Both the position numbers and the translations under genes were made by a program. Shown piece by piece: positions 1 to 5,999 of a stretch of DNA of 5,999 nt. The DNA is from Lachnospiraceae bacterium (GTDB lineage Bacteria > Bacillota > Clostridia > Lachnospirales > Lachnospiraceae). The stretch's first letter is position 1, and every line of letters starts with the position of its first letter. Where the stretch lies: positions 1 through 5,999 of the forward strand of contig JAILPU010000325.1 in NCBI GenBank assembly GCA_024699395.1, in the 5' to 3' direction. The notes beneath the pieces were generated by a model that saw only the letters and a list, made by a program, of their open reading frames with translations, did not search any database and had not been told where the DNA came from.

Positions 1-493
1 CAAAAACCATAACCAGTATCAGGGTTATGGTTGTGAGATTATACAGGCGGTCGTAGGAGGAAGCAATATCCTTGGATGTGAGTATAATGCTTGACAGTAT
101 ACACAGGCCTGTGAGTATTCCCGTGGAGATACCCAGGGAAACCGACCAGAATACACCGGCAACAGACAAAGGGATTGAAAAAAGAAACAAAAGTACAAGA
201 TGCTGGGGGTGGAACTGAACCATACAGAAGATAATAAGACTCATACCGATAATTACAAGGTATAGTCTGGCGTTATTTTTGATATTTATAAAAAACAGAA
301 AGCAGGGTTCAAGGATGAGAATAAGTATATAGGTGCATACCGGCACAGAAATAACTGAGACGGTACCCGTCTCATAACCGGTAAGACTTTTCATAACGTC
401 AAATTCAAGGAGCAATCCTATTGCCACAATGGCTATATTCAGGATATACAGATACTTAAATAAATTGAATTGGGATTCAGCTTTCTTACTCAT
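1..493 (-). CDS. N-terminal part of a polytopic membrane protein of unknown function (partial, continues past the left edge)
   Basis: This frame reads from an ATG at 493-491 leftwards with no stop to the window edge, giving 164 codons. The protein opens with a short polar N-terminus (MSKKAESQFN) followed by about six hydrophobic stretches, roughly residues 14-31, 45-69, 77-94, 98-116, 120-139 and 153-164. Charged or polar loops between them include FDVMKSLTGYETG and INIKNNAR. The start is supported by GAGG at 504-501, seven bases upstream, and by a strong promoter further upstream on the same strand. I do not recognise the family. A six-helix N-terminal block without a signal peptide or obvious transport motif is common in membrane-anchored signalling proteins, where a cytoplasmic output domain such as GGDEF, HD-GYP, histidine kinase or PP2C follows. 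It could equally be a plain integral membrane protein, and the deciding C-terminal part lies outside the window. It is divergent from addB, so no functional link to DNA repair is implied. Confidence 0.8.
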   Translation of the reverse strand, partial: MSKKAESQFNLFKYLYILNIAIVAIGLLLEFDVMKSLTGYETGTVSVISVPVCTYILILILEPCFLFFINIKNNARLYLVIIGMSLIIFCMVQFHPQHLVLLFLFSIPLSVAGVFWSVSLGISTGILTGLCILSSIILTSKDIASSYDRLYNLTTITLILVMVF

Positions 494-498
494 ATAGT

Positions 499-505
499 TC
501 CCTCG
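499..505 (-). promoter_or_regulatory. Ribosome binding site of the leftward membrane-protein gene
   Basis: On the minus strand the sequence reads CGAGGGA, with the GAGG core at 504-501. Seven bases separate it from the ATG at 493-491. This is a good Shine-Dalgarno match and it fixes the start of the leftward gene. Confidence 0.7.
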
Positions 506-564
506 CTGCCGACATTAAATGAATACCCCCATACCCATCCGATGTTTTCGGTTAATTCCACATT

Positions 565-593
565 ATTATATCAATTTTTCGAATTATTTTCAA
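565..593 (-). promoter_or_regulatory. Near-consensus sigma-A-type promoter with extended -10, driving the leftward gene
   Basis: On the minus strand there is TTGAAA (593-588) as -35, a 17-base spacer (587-571) and a perfect TATAAT (570-565) as -10. The spacer ends in TGA, giving the TGn-TATAAT extended -10 form. The -35 differs from TTGACA at one position. Transcription would start near position 558, leaving a leader of about 65 bases before the ATG at 493. The DNA upstream of the -35 is A+T-rich. This is the best promoter in the window, and it points away from addB. The assignment is by sequence match only. Confidence 0.75.
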
Positions 594-594
594 T

Positions 595-607
595 ATTTCA
601 ATGAAAT
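595..607. repeat. 13-bp inverted repeat next to the divergent promoter, possible operator
   Basis: The plus strand reads ATTTCA-A-TGAAAT, a perfect 6-bp inverted repeat around one central base. It sits two bases upstream of the -35 (588-593) of the leftward promoter and about 80 bases before addB. The position would suit a dimeric regulator. The sequence is A+T-rich, however, and short palindromes of this kind occur by chance, so a binding role is inference only. Confidence 0.35.
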
Positions 608-646
608 TCTCGCGGTCTTTCCAAGGGGATTTAAATATGGTATTTT

Positions 647-654
647 TATAAAAT
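647..654 (+). promoter_or_regulatory. Weak -10 candidate for addB
   Basis: TATAAAAT lies about 35 bases upstream of the addB ATG, which would give a leader of roughly 30 bases. The place where a -35 should be, near 624-629, reads AGGGGA and does not match TTGACA. No better rightward promoter is visible between the two genes. The call is weak: the true promoter may use an activator, a different sigma factor, or a poorly conserved -35. Confidence 0.25.
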
Positions 655-675
655 AGAGTTGGGAAAAAAGACGAA

Positions 676-682
676 AAAGGAG
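676..682 (+). promoter_or_regulatory. Ribosome binding site that fixes the addB start at 689
   Basis: AAAGGAG is followed six bases later by ATG at 689-691. The open frame extends ten codons further up to a TTG at 659, but that TTG has no Shine-Dalgarno sequence. The extra codons would also encode this ribosome binding site as protein (part of MGKKTKKEYF). The ATG is therefore the start. Confidence 0.85.
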
Positions 683-688
683 TATTTT

Positions 689-3600
689 ATGGGTCTTTCC
701 TTTTATTTCGGAGAAAGCGGTGCAGGGAAGAGCACAAGAGCATGCATGGATATAATTAAACAGGCGGTTTTGGAGCCGGAGCGAAATTTTTTTATTATCG
801 TTCCGGATCAGTTTACCCTCCAGACACAGATGGATGTGGTGAAACTTCATCCCGACAAGGGGATAATGAATATTGATGTACTAAGCTTTACCAGGCTTAC
901 TCACAGAATACTTGAGGAGGTGGGGGTTAAGAAACTTCCTGTCCTTGACGATACGGGAAAAAGTCTGGTCTTAAAAAAGTGCGCCCAAAATATTAAGGAT
1001 GAGCTTCCGGTTTTGGGGAATCTTTTGTCCAAACAGGGTTATATTCATGAGGCTAAAAGCGCCATATGCGAGTTTATGCAGTACGACATAGGCTTTGAGG
1101 AGTTGGATAAGCTTATAAATTACTCCGAGGGGCGTCTTGCTTTAAACGGAAAACTTAAGGACCTTAAGGTGCTTTACAAATATTTTCTTGAGTTTATAAA
1201 CGACAGATTTATTACCACCGAGGAAACTCTTGGGGTTCTTGAGAGAAACCTCCATAAGAGTAAGCTTATCAAAGACAGCGTGGTTTTATTTGACGGTTTT
1301 ACCGGCTTTACTCCGGTGCAGATGAGAGTTCTGGGTAAAATCATGTGCTTGTGTCGGGATACCAGGATTACCCTTGTCTGTGATAATGAGGAGGCGCCTC
1401 TTGTTAACAGGGGGCAGCACGATCTTTTCAACTTAAGTTTTCTTACAGCTTCAAAACTTGAAGATATGGCTTTTAGGCTGGGGGTAACAAGGGATACGGA
1501 TATTTTTGTTAAAAATGACGATTCGGTATCAAGATTTTGTGATTCCCCGGAGCTTTCCTTTATGGAAGCCAATCTTTTCAGGTATAAGGGAAAAGCCTAT
1601 GAGGGTGAAACGAAGGATATAAAGCTTACGGAGTGCGATACTGTCCAAAATGAGGTTGTATATTGCTGCCAGACCGTAGACAGGCTTGTTAAGGAGGATA
1701 AACTTCATTACAGGGATATCGGCGTTGTTATGGGGGATTCCGAGACCTACGGACCCTTACTTATGGACGAATTTACAAAGAGGAATATTCCATACTTTGT
1801 GGACAAGACTTTTTCCGTTTCGGGAAACGCGCTGATTATTTATATCAGGACCGCTCTCAATATGGTTCTCTGCAATTTTTCATATGAATCGGTTTTCGAT
1901 CATTTAAGGTGCGGACTATCGCCTCTTACTCCCGAAGAAACCGATATACTGGACAATTACATAAGAAGTACCGGTATAAAGGGAAAGAAAAGATGGGAGA
2001 GACTTTTTGCCTACAAGACAAAGGAAATGGGAGAGAGCGAGGAAAAGCTTGAGGCGATAAATGCCTTAAGAAGCAGAGTGGTGGAGGAACTTACGCCCTT
2101 GACGGAGGGGAAATTTACTCTTGTTTCCCACTATGTGACGGCGCTTTACAAGCTTTTTACCGAGAATCATATATATGACAGACTTATGGAAAAGTCCCGT
2201 GAATTTGGGGAAAGAAACATGCCGGAGCTTTCCTCCGAGTACTCCAGAATATATGAGTATGTATGTAAGCTTTTGGAGCAGACCTACTCCCTTATAGGTG
2301 AGGAGGAGTGTGATCTTAAGGAGTTTATTAAGATACTGGATGCGGCCATAGACGAGATAACTGTGGGAATCATCCCGGGCACTACCGACAGAGTGGTATG
2401 CGGAGATTTGGAGCGCACCAGGCTTAATAATGTTAAGACCCTTTTGTTTTTGGGAATTAATGACAATAATATTCCCAAATCCGTATCAAACGGCGGCCTT
2501 ATATCGGATATGGACAGGGAGTTTCTTGCTGACTGCGACGTAGAGCTGGCCCCCACTCCAAGGGATAAGAATTTTGTTCAAAGGCTTTATCTTTATCTTA
2601 ACCTTACAAAGCCTTCAAAGAAGCTGTTTCTTTCCTATGCCAATCTGGGTACGGATTCCAAAAGCCTAAGACCTGCCTATATTGTGGAGATGATTAAAAA
2701 GCTGTATCCCGGACTTGTATGTGAAAGGTTTATGGGAACAGATGAGAAAAACTTAAGGACTATCGGTGAGGTGCAGAGTGTTTTTTCCGGTCTTATACGT
2801 CGTTATGCGTTGGGAGAACCTGAAAATCCGGATAAAGAATATGAGGAACTTGTTTTAAAAACAAAGACTCTCTTTAAAATCCTTGTGACAAGTTACGATC
2901 CCGGGATTAAGGAGAATGCAAAGCTTATCAAAGAAAGTGCCTTTATAAAGGGAGGCAAGGAGTGGATAGAGGATTCCACCGCAAAACTTTTGTACTCGGA
3001 TATTATTAAAAACAGCGTGAGCAGGCTTCAGACCTTTGCGGGATGCGCCTACAGACATTTTTTGGCTTACGGTTTAAAGCTTAGAACCGGTGAGGAGTTT
3101 GATTTTGAAGCTTCGGATAAGGGTCAGACCTATCACGATGTTTTGGAAAAGTTTTATGCGGGGCTTGAGGATGGAAAGCTTGACTGGAGGGATTTTGACG
3201 ATGAATTTGCCGCTAAGCTTATAGACGAGACAGTGGACTCCATAAGTGCAACCTTTAACAACGGAGTTTTATATTCCAGCGGAAGAAACCTGTATCTTAT
3301 AAAGGTTATGAAGAGGATCCTGAACCGTACCGTCCGTACTCTTAAAAAGCAGATTGAAAAGGGAGAGTTTGTCCCTGTTGCGGCTGAGAAGGGCTTTAAC
3401 AAGAAGCTTGACATAGAGGGAACGGATAAGGAATTTGTCCTCAGGGGAAGGATTGACAGAGTGGATGAGGCCAAGGAAGGGGAAGATATTTTCGTAAAGA
3501 TCACCGATTACAAGTCGGGGCACGAGGATGTGGATCTTTCCAAGCTTTATTACGGCTTGCAGCTTCAGCTTGCGGTCTATATGGATGCGGCAATGGAGTG

Positions 3601-4138
3601 GCTTGGGGAAAAATATAAAGACAAAAATGTGCGCCCCGGGGCCATGCTCTATTACAACATTGCAGATCCTGTTTATACAGATGGTAAGACCTACAGCGAT
3701 GAGGAGATTGAAAAGAGTATCTTAAAGGAGTTAAAGCCTAAGGGGGCGGTAAATCCCGAGGCTTTGGAGGCGCTGGATACCGGTTTTAAGGAGGGTTCGG
3801 GTACATACCGTTCCGATGTGTGTGTGGCCGCAAGAAAGGCGGACGGAAGCCTTGGAGCGGGTAATTATCTTACCGATGAGGAGTTTAAGCTCGTCTTAGA
3901 CTATTCCGACAGAATCATTAAGGAACTTGCCAAGGAAATAGAGGACGGTGTTATCATAAAAAATCCCTGTAAATATGAGAAGGATAACTACAATGCCTGC
4001 GAGTATTGTGCTTTCAGACAGGTATGTGGCTTTGACAGGAATATTCCGGGATACACGGTTGAAGAGCTTAAGTCCATATCTGATGAGGAGGTTCTGGAAC
4101 TGATGCGGGAGGACAAACCGGAAGATGGGGATAAATAA
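689..4138 (+). CDS. addB: ATP-dependent helicase/deoxyribonuclease subunit B (AddB)
   Basis: This complete gene encodes 1149 residues, close to the usual AddB length (about 1150-1170). AddB is the nuclease and Chi-recognition partner of AddA in the cytoplasmic AddAB complex, which resects double-strand breaks for RecA-dependent repair. Its nuclease domain cuts the strand that AddA does not. Visible in order: Walker A GESGAGKST at residues 8-16; the AddB signature VPDQFTLQTQ at 38-47; DGFTGFTPVQ at 202-211, where an active helicase would have a DExx motif; CGDLERTRL from 571 and GINDNNIP at 589-596, matching the RecC/AddB helicase-like region; C786 in FAGCAYRHF; H816 in the nuclease motif YHDVLEKFY; GRIDRVDE with D923 and D926; DYKSG with D940 and K942; QLAVY with Q960 and Y964; and the C-terminal CEYCAFRQVC with C1104, C1107 and C1113. 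C786 and the last three cysteines fit the four-cysteine iron-sulfur staple known from Bacillus subtilis AddB. All nuclease residues appear intact. The stop is followed by a 167-bp gap before addA. Confidence 0.97.
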   Translation: MGLSFYFGESGAGKSTRACMDIIKQAVLEPERNFFIIVPDQFTLQTQMDVVKLHPDKGIMNIDVLSFTRLTHRILEEVGVKKLPVLDDTGKSLVLKKCAQNIKDELPVLGNLLSKQGYIHEAKSAICEFMQYDIGFEELDKLINYSEGRLALNGKLKDLKVLYKYFLEFINDRFITTEETLGVLERNLHKSKLIKDSVVLFDGFTGFTPVQMRVLGKIMCLCRDTRITLVCDNEEAPLVNRGQHDLFNLSFLTASKLEDMAFRLGVTRDTDIFVKNDDSVSRFCDSPELSFMEANLFRYKGKAYEGETKDIKLTECDTVQNEVVYCCQTVDRLVKEDKLHYRDIGVVMGDSETYGPLLMDEFTKRNIPYFVDKTFSVSGNALIIYIRTALNMVLCNFSYESVFDHLRCGLSPLTPEETDILDNYIRSTGIKGKKRWERLFAYKTKEMGESEEKLEAINALRSRVVEELTPLTEGKFTLVSHYVTALYKLFTENHIYDRLMEKSREFGERNMPELSSEYSRIYEYVCKLLEQTYSLIGEEECDLKEFIKILDAAIDEITVGIIPGTTDRVVCGDLERTRLNNVKTLLFLGINDNNIPKSVSNGGLISDMDREFLADCDVELAPTPRDKNFVQRLYLYLNLTKPSKKLFLSYANLGTDSKSLRPAYIVEMIKKLYPGLVCERFMGTDEKNLRTIGEVQSVFSGLIRRYALGEPENPDKEYEELVLKTKTLFKILVTSYDPGIKENAKLIKESAFIKGGKEWIEDSTAKLLYSDIIKNSVSRLQTFAGCAYRHFLAYGLKLRTGEEFDFEASDKGQTYHDVLEKFYAGLEDGKLDWRDFDDEFAAKLIDETVDSISATFNNGVLYSSGRNLYLIKVMKRILNRTVRTLKKQIEKGEFVPVAAEKGFNKKLDIEGTDKEFVLRGRIDRVDEAKEGEDIFVKITDYKSGHEDVDLSKLYYGLQLQLAVYMDAAMEWLGEKYKDKNVRPGAMLYYNIADPVYTDGKTYSDEEIEKSILKELKPKGAVNPEALEALDTGFKEGSGTYRSDVCVAARKADGSLGAGNYLTDEEFKLVLDYSDRIIKELAKEIEDGVIIKNPCKYEKDNYNACEYCAFRQVCGFDRNIPGYTVEELKSISDEEVLELMREDKPEDGDK

Positions 4139-4263
4139 GAGTAAACTTCGAATTAATGTGGGGAATACAGGAAATATAGAAAATACGGCAATAATTAAAT
4201 GCAGATTAAATTTACCAAACACATGGATTTTCGGGGAATGGATGGGTATTAGATAGCTTAATA

Positions 4264-4269
4264 TATAAT
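4264..4269 (+). promoter_or_regulatory. Possible internal -10 element upstream of addA
   Basis: A perfect TATAAT lies in the gap between addB and addA, 36 bases before the addA ATG. No convincing -35 is found 16-18 bases upstream; that interval reads GGATGGGT. The hexamer may be chance in A+T-rich DNA, or it may mark an activator-dependent or secondary promoter giving addA some independent expression. I also see no stem-loop plus T-run after addB, so readthrough from addB is expected. Confidence 0.3.
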
Positions 4270-4292
4270 CCGGTGGGGGATAGACGTAACAA

Positions 4293-4298
4293 TTGGAG
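4293..4298 (+). promoter_or_regulatory. Ribosome binding site of addA
   Basis: TTGGAG, with core GGAG at 4295-4298, is seven bases from the ATG at 4306-4308. The addA frame stays open upstream to a stop at 4207-4209, and it includes a GTG at 4273. That GTG lacks a Shine-Dalgarno sequence. The ATG also places the YTKEQ motif a few residues from the N-terminus, as usual for AddA. Confidence 0.75.
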
Positions 4299-4305
4299 AA
4301 AGAAT

Positions 4306-5999
4306 ATGGCGATAGAATATACTAAGGAGCAGCAGCTCGTTATAGATCTTAGGGGAAAAAACATACTTGTGAGTGCGGCGGCAGGAAGCGGAAAAACTGC
4401 GGTTTTGTCGGAGAGAATCGTAAACATGGTGTGTGACAGGGATAATCCCGTGGATATAGACAGGCTTCTTGTGGTGACTTTTACAAATGCGGCAGCGGCT
4501 GAAATGAAGGAGCGTGTTCTTGTAAAGCTTAATGAGAGGCTTTTGAAGGAGCCGGACAATGATCACATAAGAAGGCAGACTGCCCTTGTTCATTCTGCCC
4601 TTATAACAACCATTGATTCTTTCGCACTGTACATTTTGAGGAATCATTTTAATGAAATCGGTTTTGAGCCTGATTTTAAAGTGGCTGACGAAAATGAAGG
4701 CATCCTGCTCAGAGAACAGGCCGGGGAGGAAGTTATAGATGAGGGGCTGAAGGATGAAAACAGCGGATTTTCCCAAATGGTGGACTTTCTTTTCCCTACA
4801 GGAGGAGTTAAAGATCTTGAAAGTGCCATGGATGATGTTCTAAAGCAGGCCGAGGCCTGCGTGGATCCCGAGGAATGGCTTAGAAAGAGGCTTGAGGATT
4901 ATGAAAAGTACGGCAACAGCGATAAAATAAGAAGCTTTATCCTGGAGGATATCGAGGGACAGGTTAAGGACATTATTGAAGAGATCAGAGTCAGCTTGGA
5001 GGATTGCGAAGCCCCCGGAGGACCGACTCAGTATATTGAGAACTTTAAAGACGATCTTAGGCAGTTAGAAGAGATACTTGAGGCTACAGACACAAAACAG
5101 AAAGCTTTTCTTTTGGAAAATATTAATTTCACGAGGCTTTCAGGCAAAAAAAATCCTGATGTTGACCCTGAAATAAAGGAAAGAGTTCAGAAAACAAGGG
5201 ATAATTATAAAAAGGCCGTAGATAAGTTTAAGAAACTTACAGTGGAGTTTGAAGTTAACGAAGAAGAAAACAGCGCTTGTGCTGCCCACACCGCAGTGTT
5301 TATTAAGGGTGTCCTTGAGTACAGAGCAAGGTTTATGGCTTTGAAGAGTGAAAAGAAGCTGGTGGATTTCGGCGATATGGAACATTTTGCCCTGAAAATC
5401 CTTTACGATAAAAAAGACGGGAAAATGGTAAAGAGCAGGGTTTCAAGGGAATATGCCACCTTTTTCAAGGAAGTTTTGGTGGATGAGTACCAGGATTCCA
5501 ATATGGTTCAGGAGGCTCTTTTAAAAGCCGTTACGGGAGAGGATTTCGACATTTCAAATTACTTCTGTGTAGGAGATGTGAAGCAGAGTATTTACCGCTT
5601 CAGAATGGCCGATCCCACTCTTTTTATGGATAAATACAATACCTACAAAGAGGAAGGGGACAATATAAGAATCGATTTGTCCGCTAATTTCAGAAGCAGA
5701 GAAACCGTGGTGGATACGGTGAATCATATTTTTGAAAACCTTATGTCCAAAGAAAAGGGCGGTATTGAGTATGACAAAAATGCAAGGCTTTATGCAGGTC
5801 TTTGCTACCCCGAAGGAGAGGGCTTTGAAAGTGAATTTTACATTGTGCCCAATGAGATGGAGGGAGTGAAATATAAGAAGGCGGAGGCGGAGATAAGTTT
5901 TGTCGCTCATAAGATAAAAGAACTGGTAAGGGATGGCAAAGTTACCGACAAAAATACCGGAGAGCTCAGGCCTGTGAGGTATTCGGATATTGTTATACT
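4306..5999 (+). CDS. addA: ATP-dependent helicase/nuclease subunit A (AddA), N-terminal part, runs past the right edge
   Basis: AddA is the 3'-5' SF1A (UvrD/PcrA-like) helicase motor of AddAB, and its C-terminus normally carries a second RecB-type nuclease domain. The 564 residues seen here are a little under half of the family's usual length of about 1200-1250, and they cover the N-terminal helicase region. Visible in order: Q motif YTKEQQ at residues 5-10; Walker A AAGSGKT at 25-31, with K30; motif Ia TFTNAAAAEM at 58-67; TIDSF at 102-106; a long, charged, mostly helical insertion at about 140-330; DFGDMEHF at 354-361; Walker B DEYQD at 393-397; motif III VGDVKQSIYRFR at 422-433; and motif IV LSANFRSR at 458-465. 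All residues needed for ATP binding and hydrolysis in this part are present. The frame is intact to the edge. The nuclease domain and motifs V-VI lie outside the window and cannot be judged. It follows addB in the same direction, as expected for this pair. Confidence 0.97.
   Translation, partial: MAIEYTKEQQLVIDLRGKNILVSAAAGSGKTAVLSERIVNMVCDRDNPVDIDRLLVVTFTNAAAAEMKERVLVKLNERLLKEPDNDHIRRQTALVHSALITTIDSFALYILRNHFNEIGFEPDFKVADENEGILLREQAGEEVIDEGLKDENSGFSQMVDFLFPTGGVKDLESAMDDVLKQAEACVDPEEWLRKRLEDYEKYGNSDKIRSFILEDIEGQVKDIIEEIRVSLEDCEAPGGPTQYIENFKDDLRQLEEILEATDTKQKAFLLENINFTRLSGKKNPDVDPEIKERVQKTRDNYKKAVDKFKKLTVEFEVNEEENSACAAHTAVFIKGVLEYRARFMALKSEKKLVDFGDMEHFALKILYDKKDGKMVKSRVSREYATFFKEVLVDEYQDSNMVQEALLKAVTGEDFDISNYFCVGDVKQSIYRFRMADPTLFMDKYNTYKEEGDNIRIDLSANFRSRETVVDTVNHIFENLMSKEKGGIEYDKNARLYAGLCYPEGEGFESEFYIVPNEMEGVKYKKAEAEISFVAHKIKELVRDGKVTDKNTGELRPVRYSDIVI

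Noticed and set aside
539..551. Small stem-loop CCGA-TGTTT-TCGG in the leftward leader, considered as a riboswitch or attenuator part
   Set aside because: The stem is only four base pairs, and no T-run or larger conserved fold surrounds it. The leader of about 65 bases is short for a riboswitch.
659..688. Upstream TTG start adding ten residues to AddB
   Set aside because: There is no ribosome binding site before 659. The AAAGGAG at 676-682 serves the ATG at 689. From that ATG, the Walker A falls at the usual distance from the N-terminus.
4194..4210. Direct repeat ATTAAAT at 4194-4200 and 4204-4210 between addB and addA
   Set aside because: It is a seven-base low-complexity A+T repeat with no inverted partner or mobile-element context. 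Chance is the simplest explanation.
4199..4252. Seventeen-codon ORF in the addB-addA gap
   Set aside because: No Shine-Dalgarno sequence precedes its ATG, and the peptide is too short to support a call.
4258..4776. Long antisense open frame opposite the start of addA, and similar antisense frames within addB
   Set aside because: They lie fully opposite well-supported AddA and AddB coding sequence, lack convincing ribosome binding sites, and read as low-complexity Ser/Leu/Phe-rich translations typical of antisense shadows.
1..5999. A novel defence, mobile or CRISPR-type system
   Set aside because: No repeat array, transposase, integrase, toxin-antitoxin pair or RNA gene is visible. The two large genes are standard housekeeping recombination subunits with all key motifs in place.

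Overview
The window looks like a chromosomal segment from an anaerobic Firmicute of the class Clostridia. Lachnospiraceae is my best guess. That rests on the protein flavour, the moderate-to-low GC with A+T-rich intergenic DNA, the strong GGAG/GAGG ribosome binding sites and the addB-addA gene order; no rRNA or other taxonomic marker is present.

Layout: (1) Positions 1-493, minus strand: the N-terminal 164 residues of a polytopic membrane protein with about six hydrophobic segments, running off the left edge. (2) Positions 494-688: a divergent intergenic region. It holds a near-consensus sigma-A-type promoter with an extended -10 for the leftward gene, a 13-bp inverted repeat just upstream of its -35, and the ribosome binding site and weak promoter candidate for the rightward gene. 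(3) Positions 689-4138, plus strand: a complete addB. (4) Positions 4139-4305: a 167-bp A+T-rich gap with a perfect TATAAT but no good -35. (5) Positions 4306-5999, plus strand: the first 564 codons of addA, running off the right edge.

AddA and AddB form the AddAB helicase-nuclease, the Gram-positive functional counterpart of RecBCD. It resects double-strand DNA ends up to a Chi-type sequence and prepares the 3' tail for RecA. AddA carries the SF1 helicase motor (Q motif, Walker A, DEYQD, later motifs). AddB carries an intact Walker A but no DExx motif, plus a complete RecB-family nuclease domain stapled by a four-cysteine iron-sulfur site. Both reading frames are intact across the visible sequence.

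I see no mobile element, CRISPR array, RNA gene or novel defence system. The points worth a second look are regulatory: the divergent promoter with its adjacent palindrome, the unusual addB-addA spacing, and a 10-bp word shared by the two leaders.
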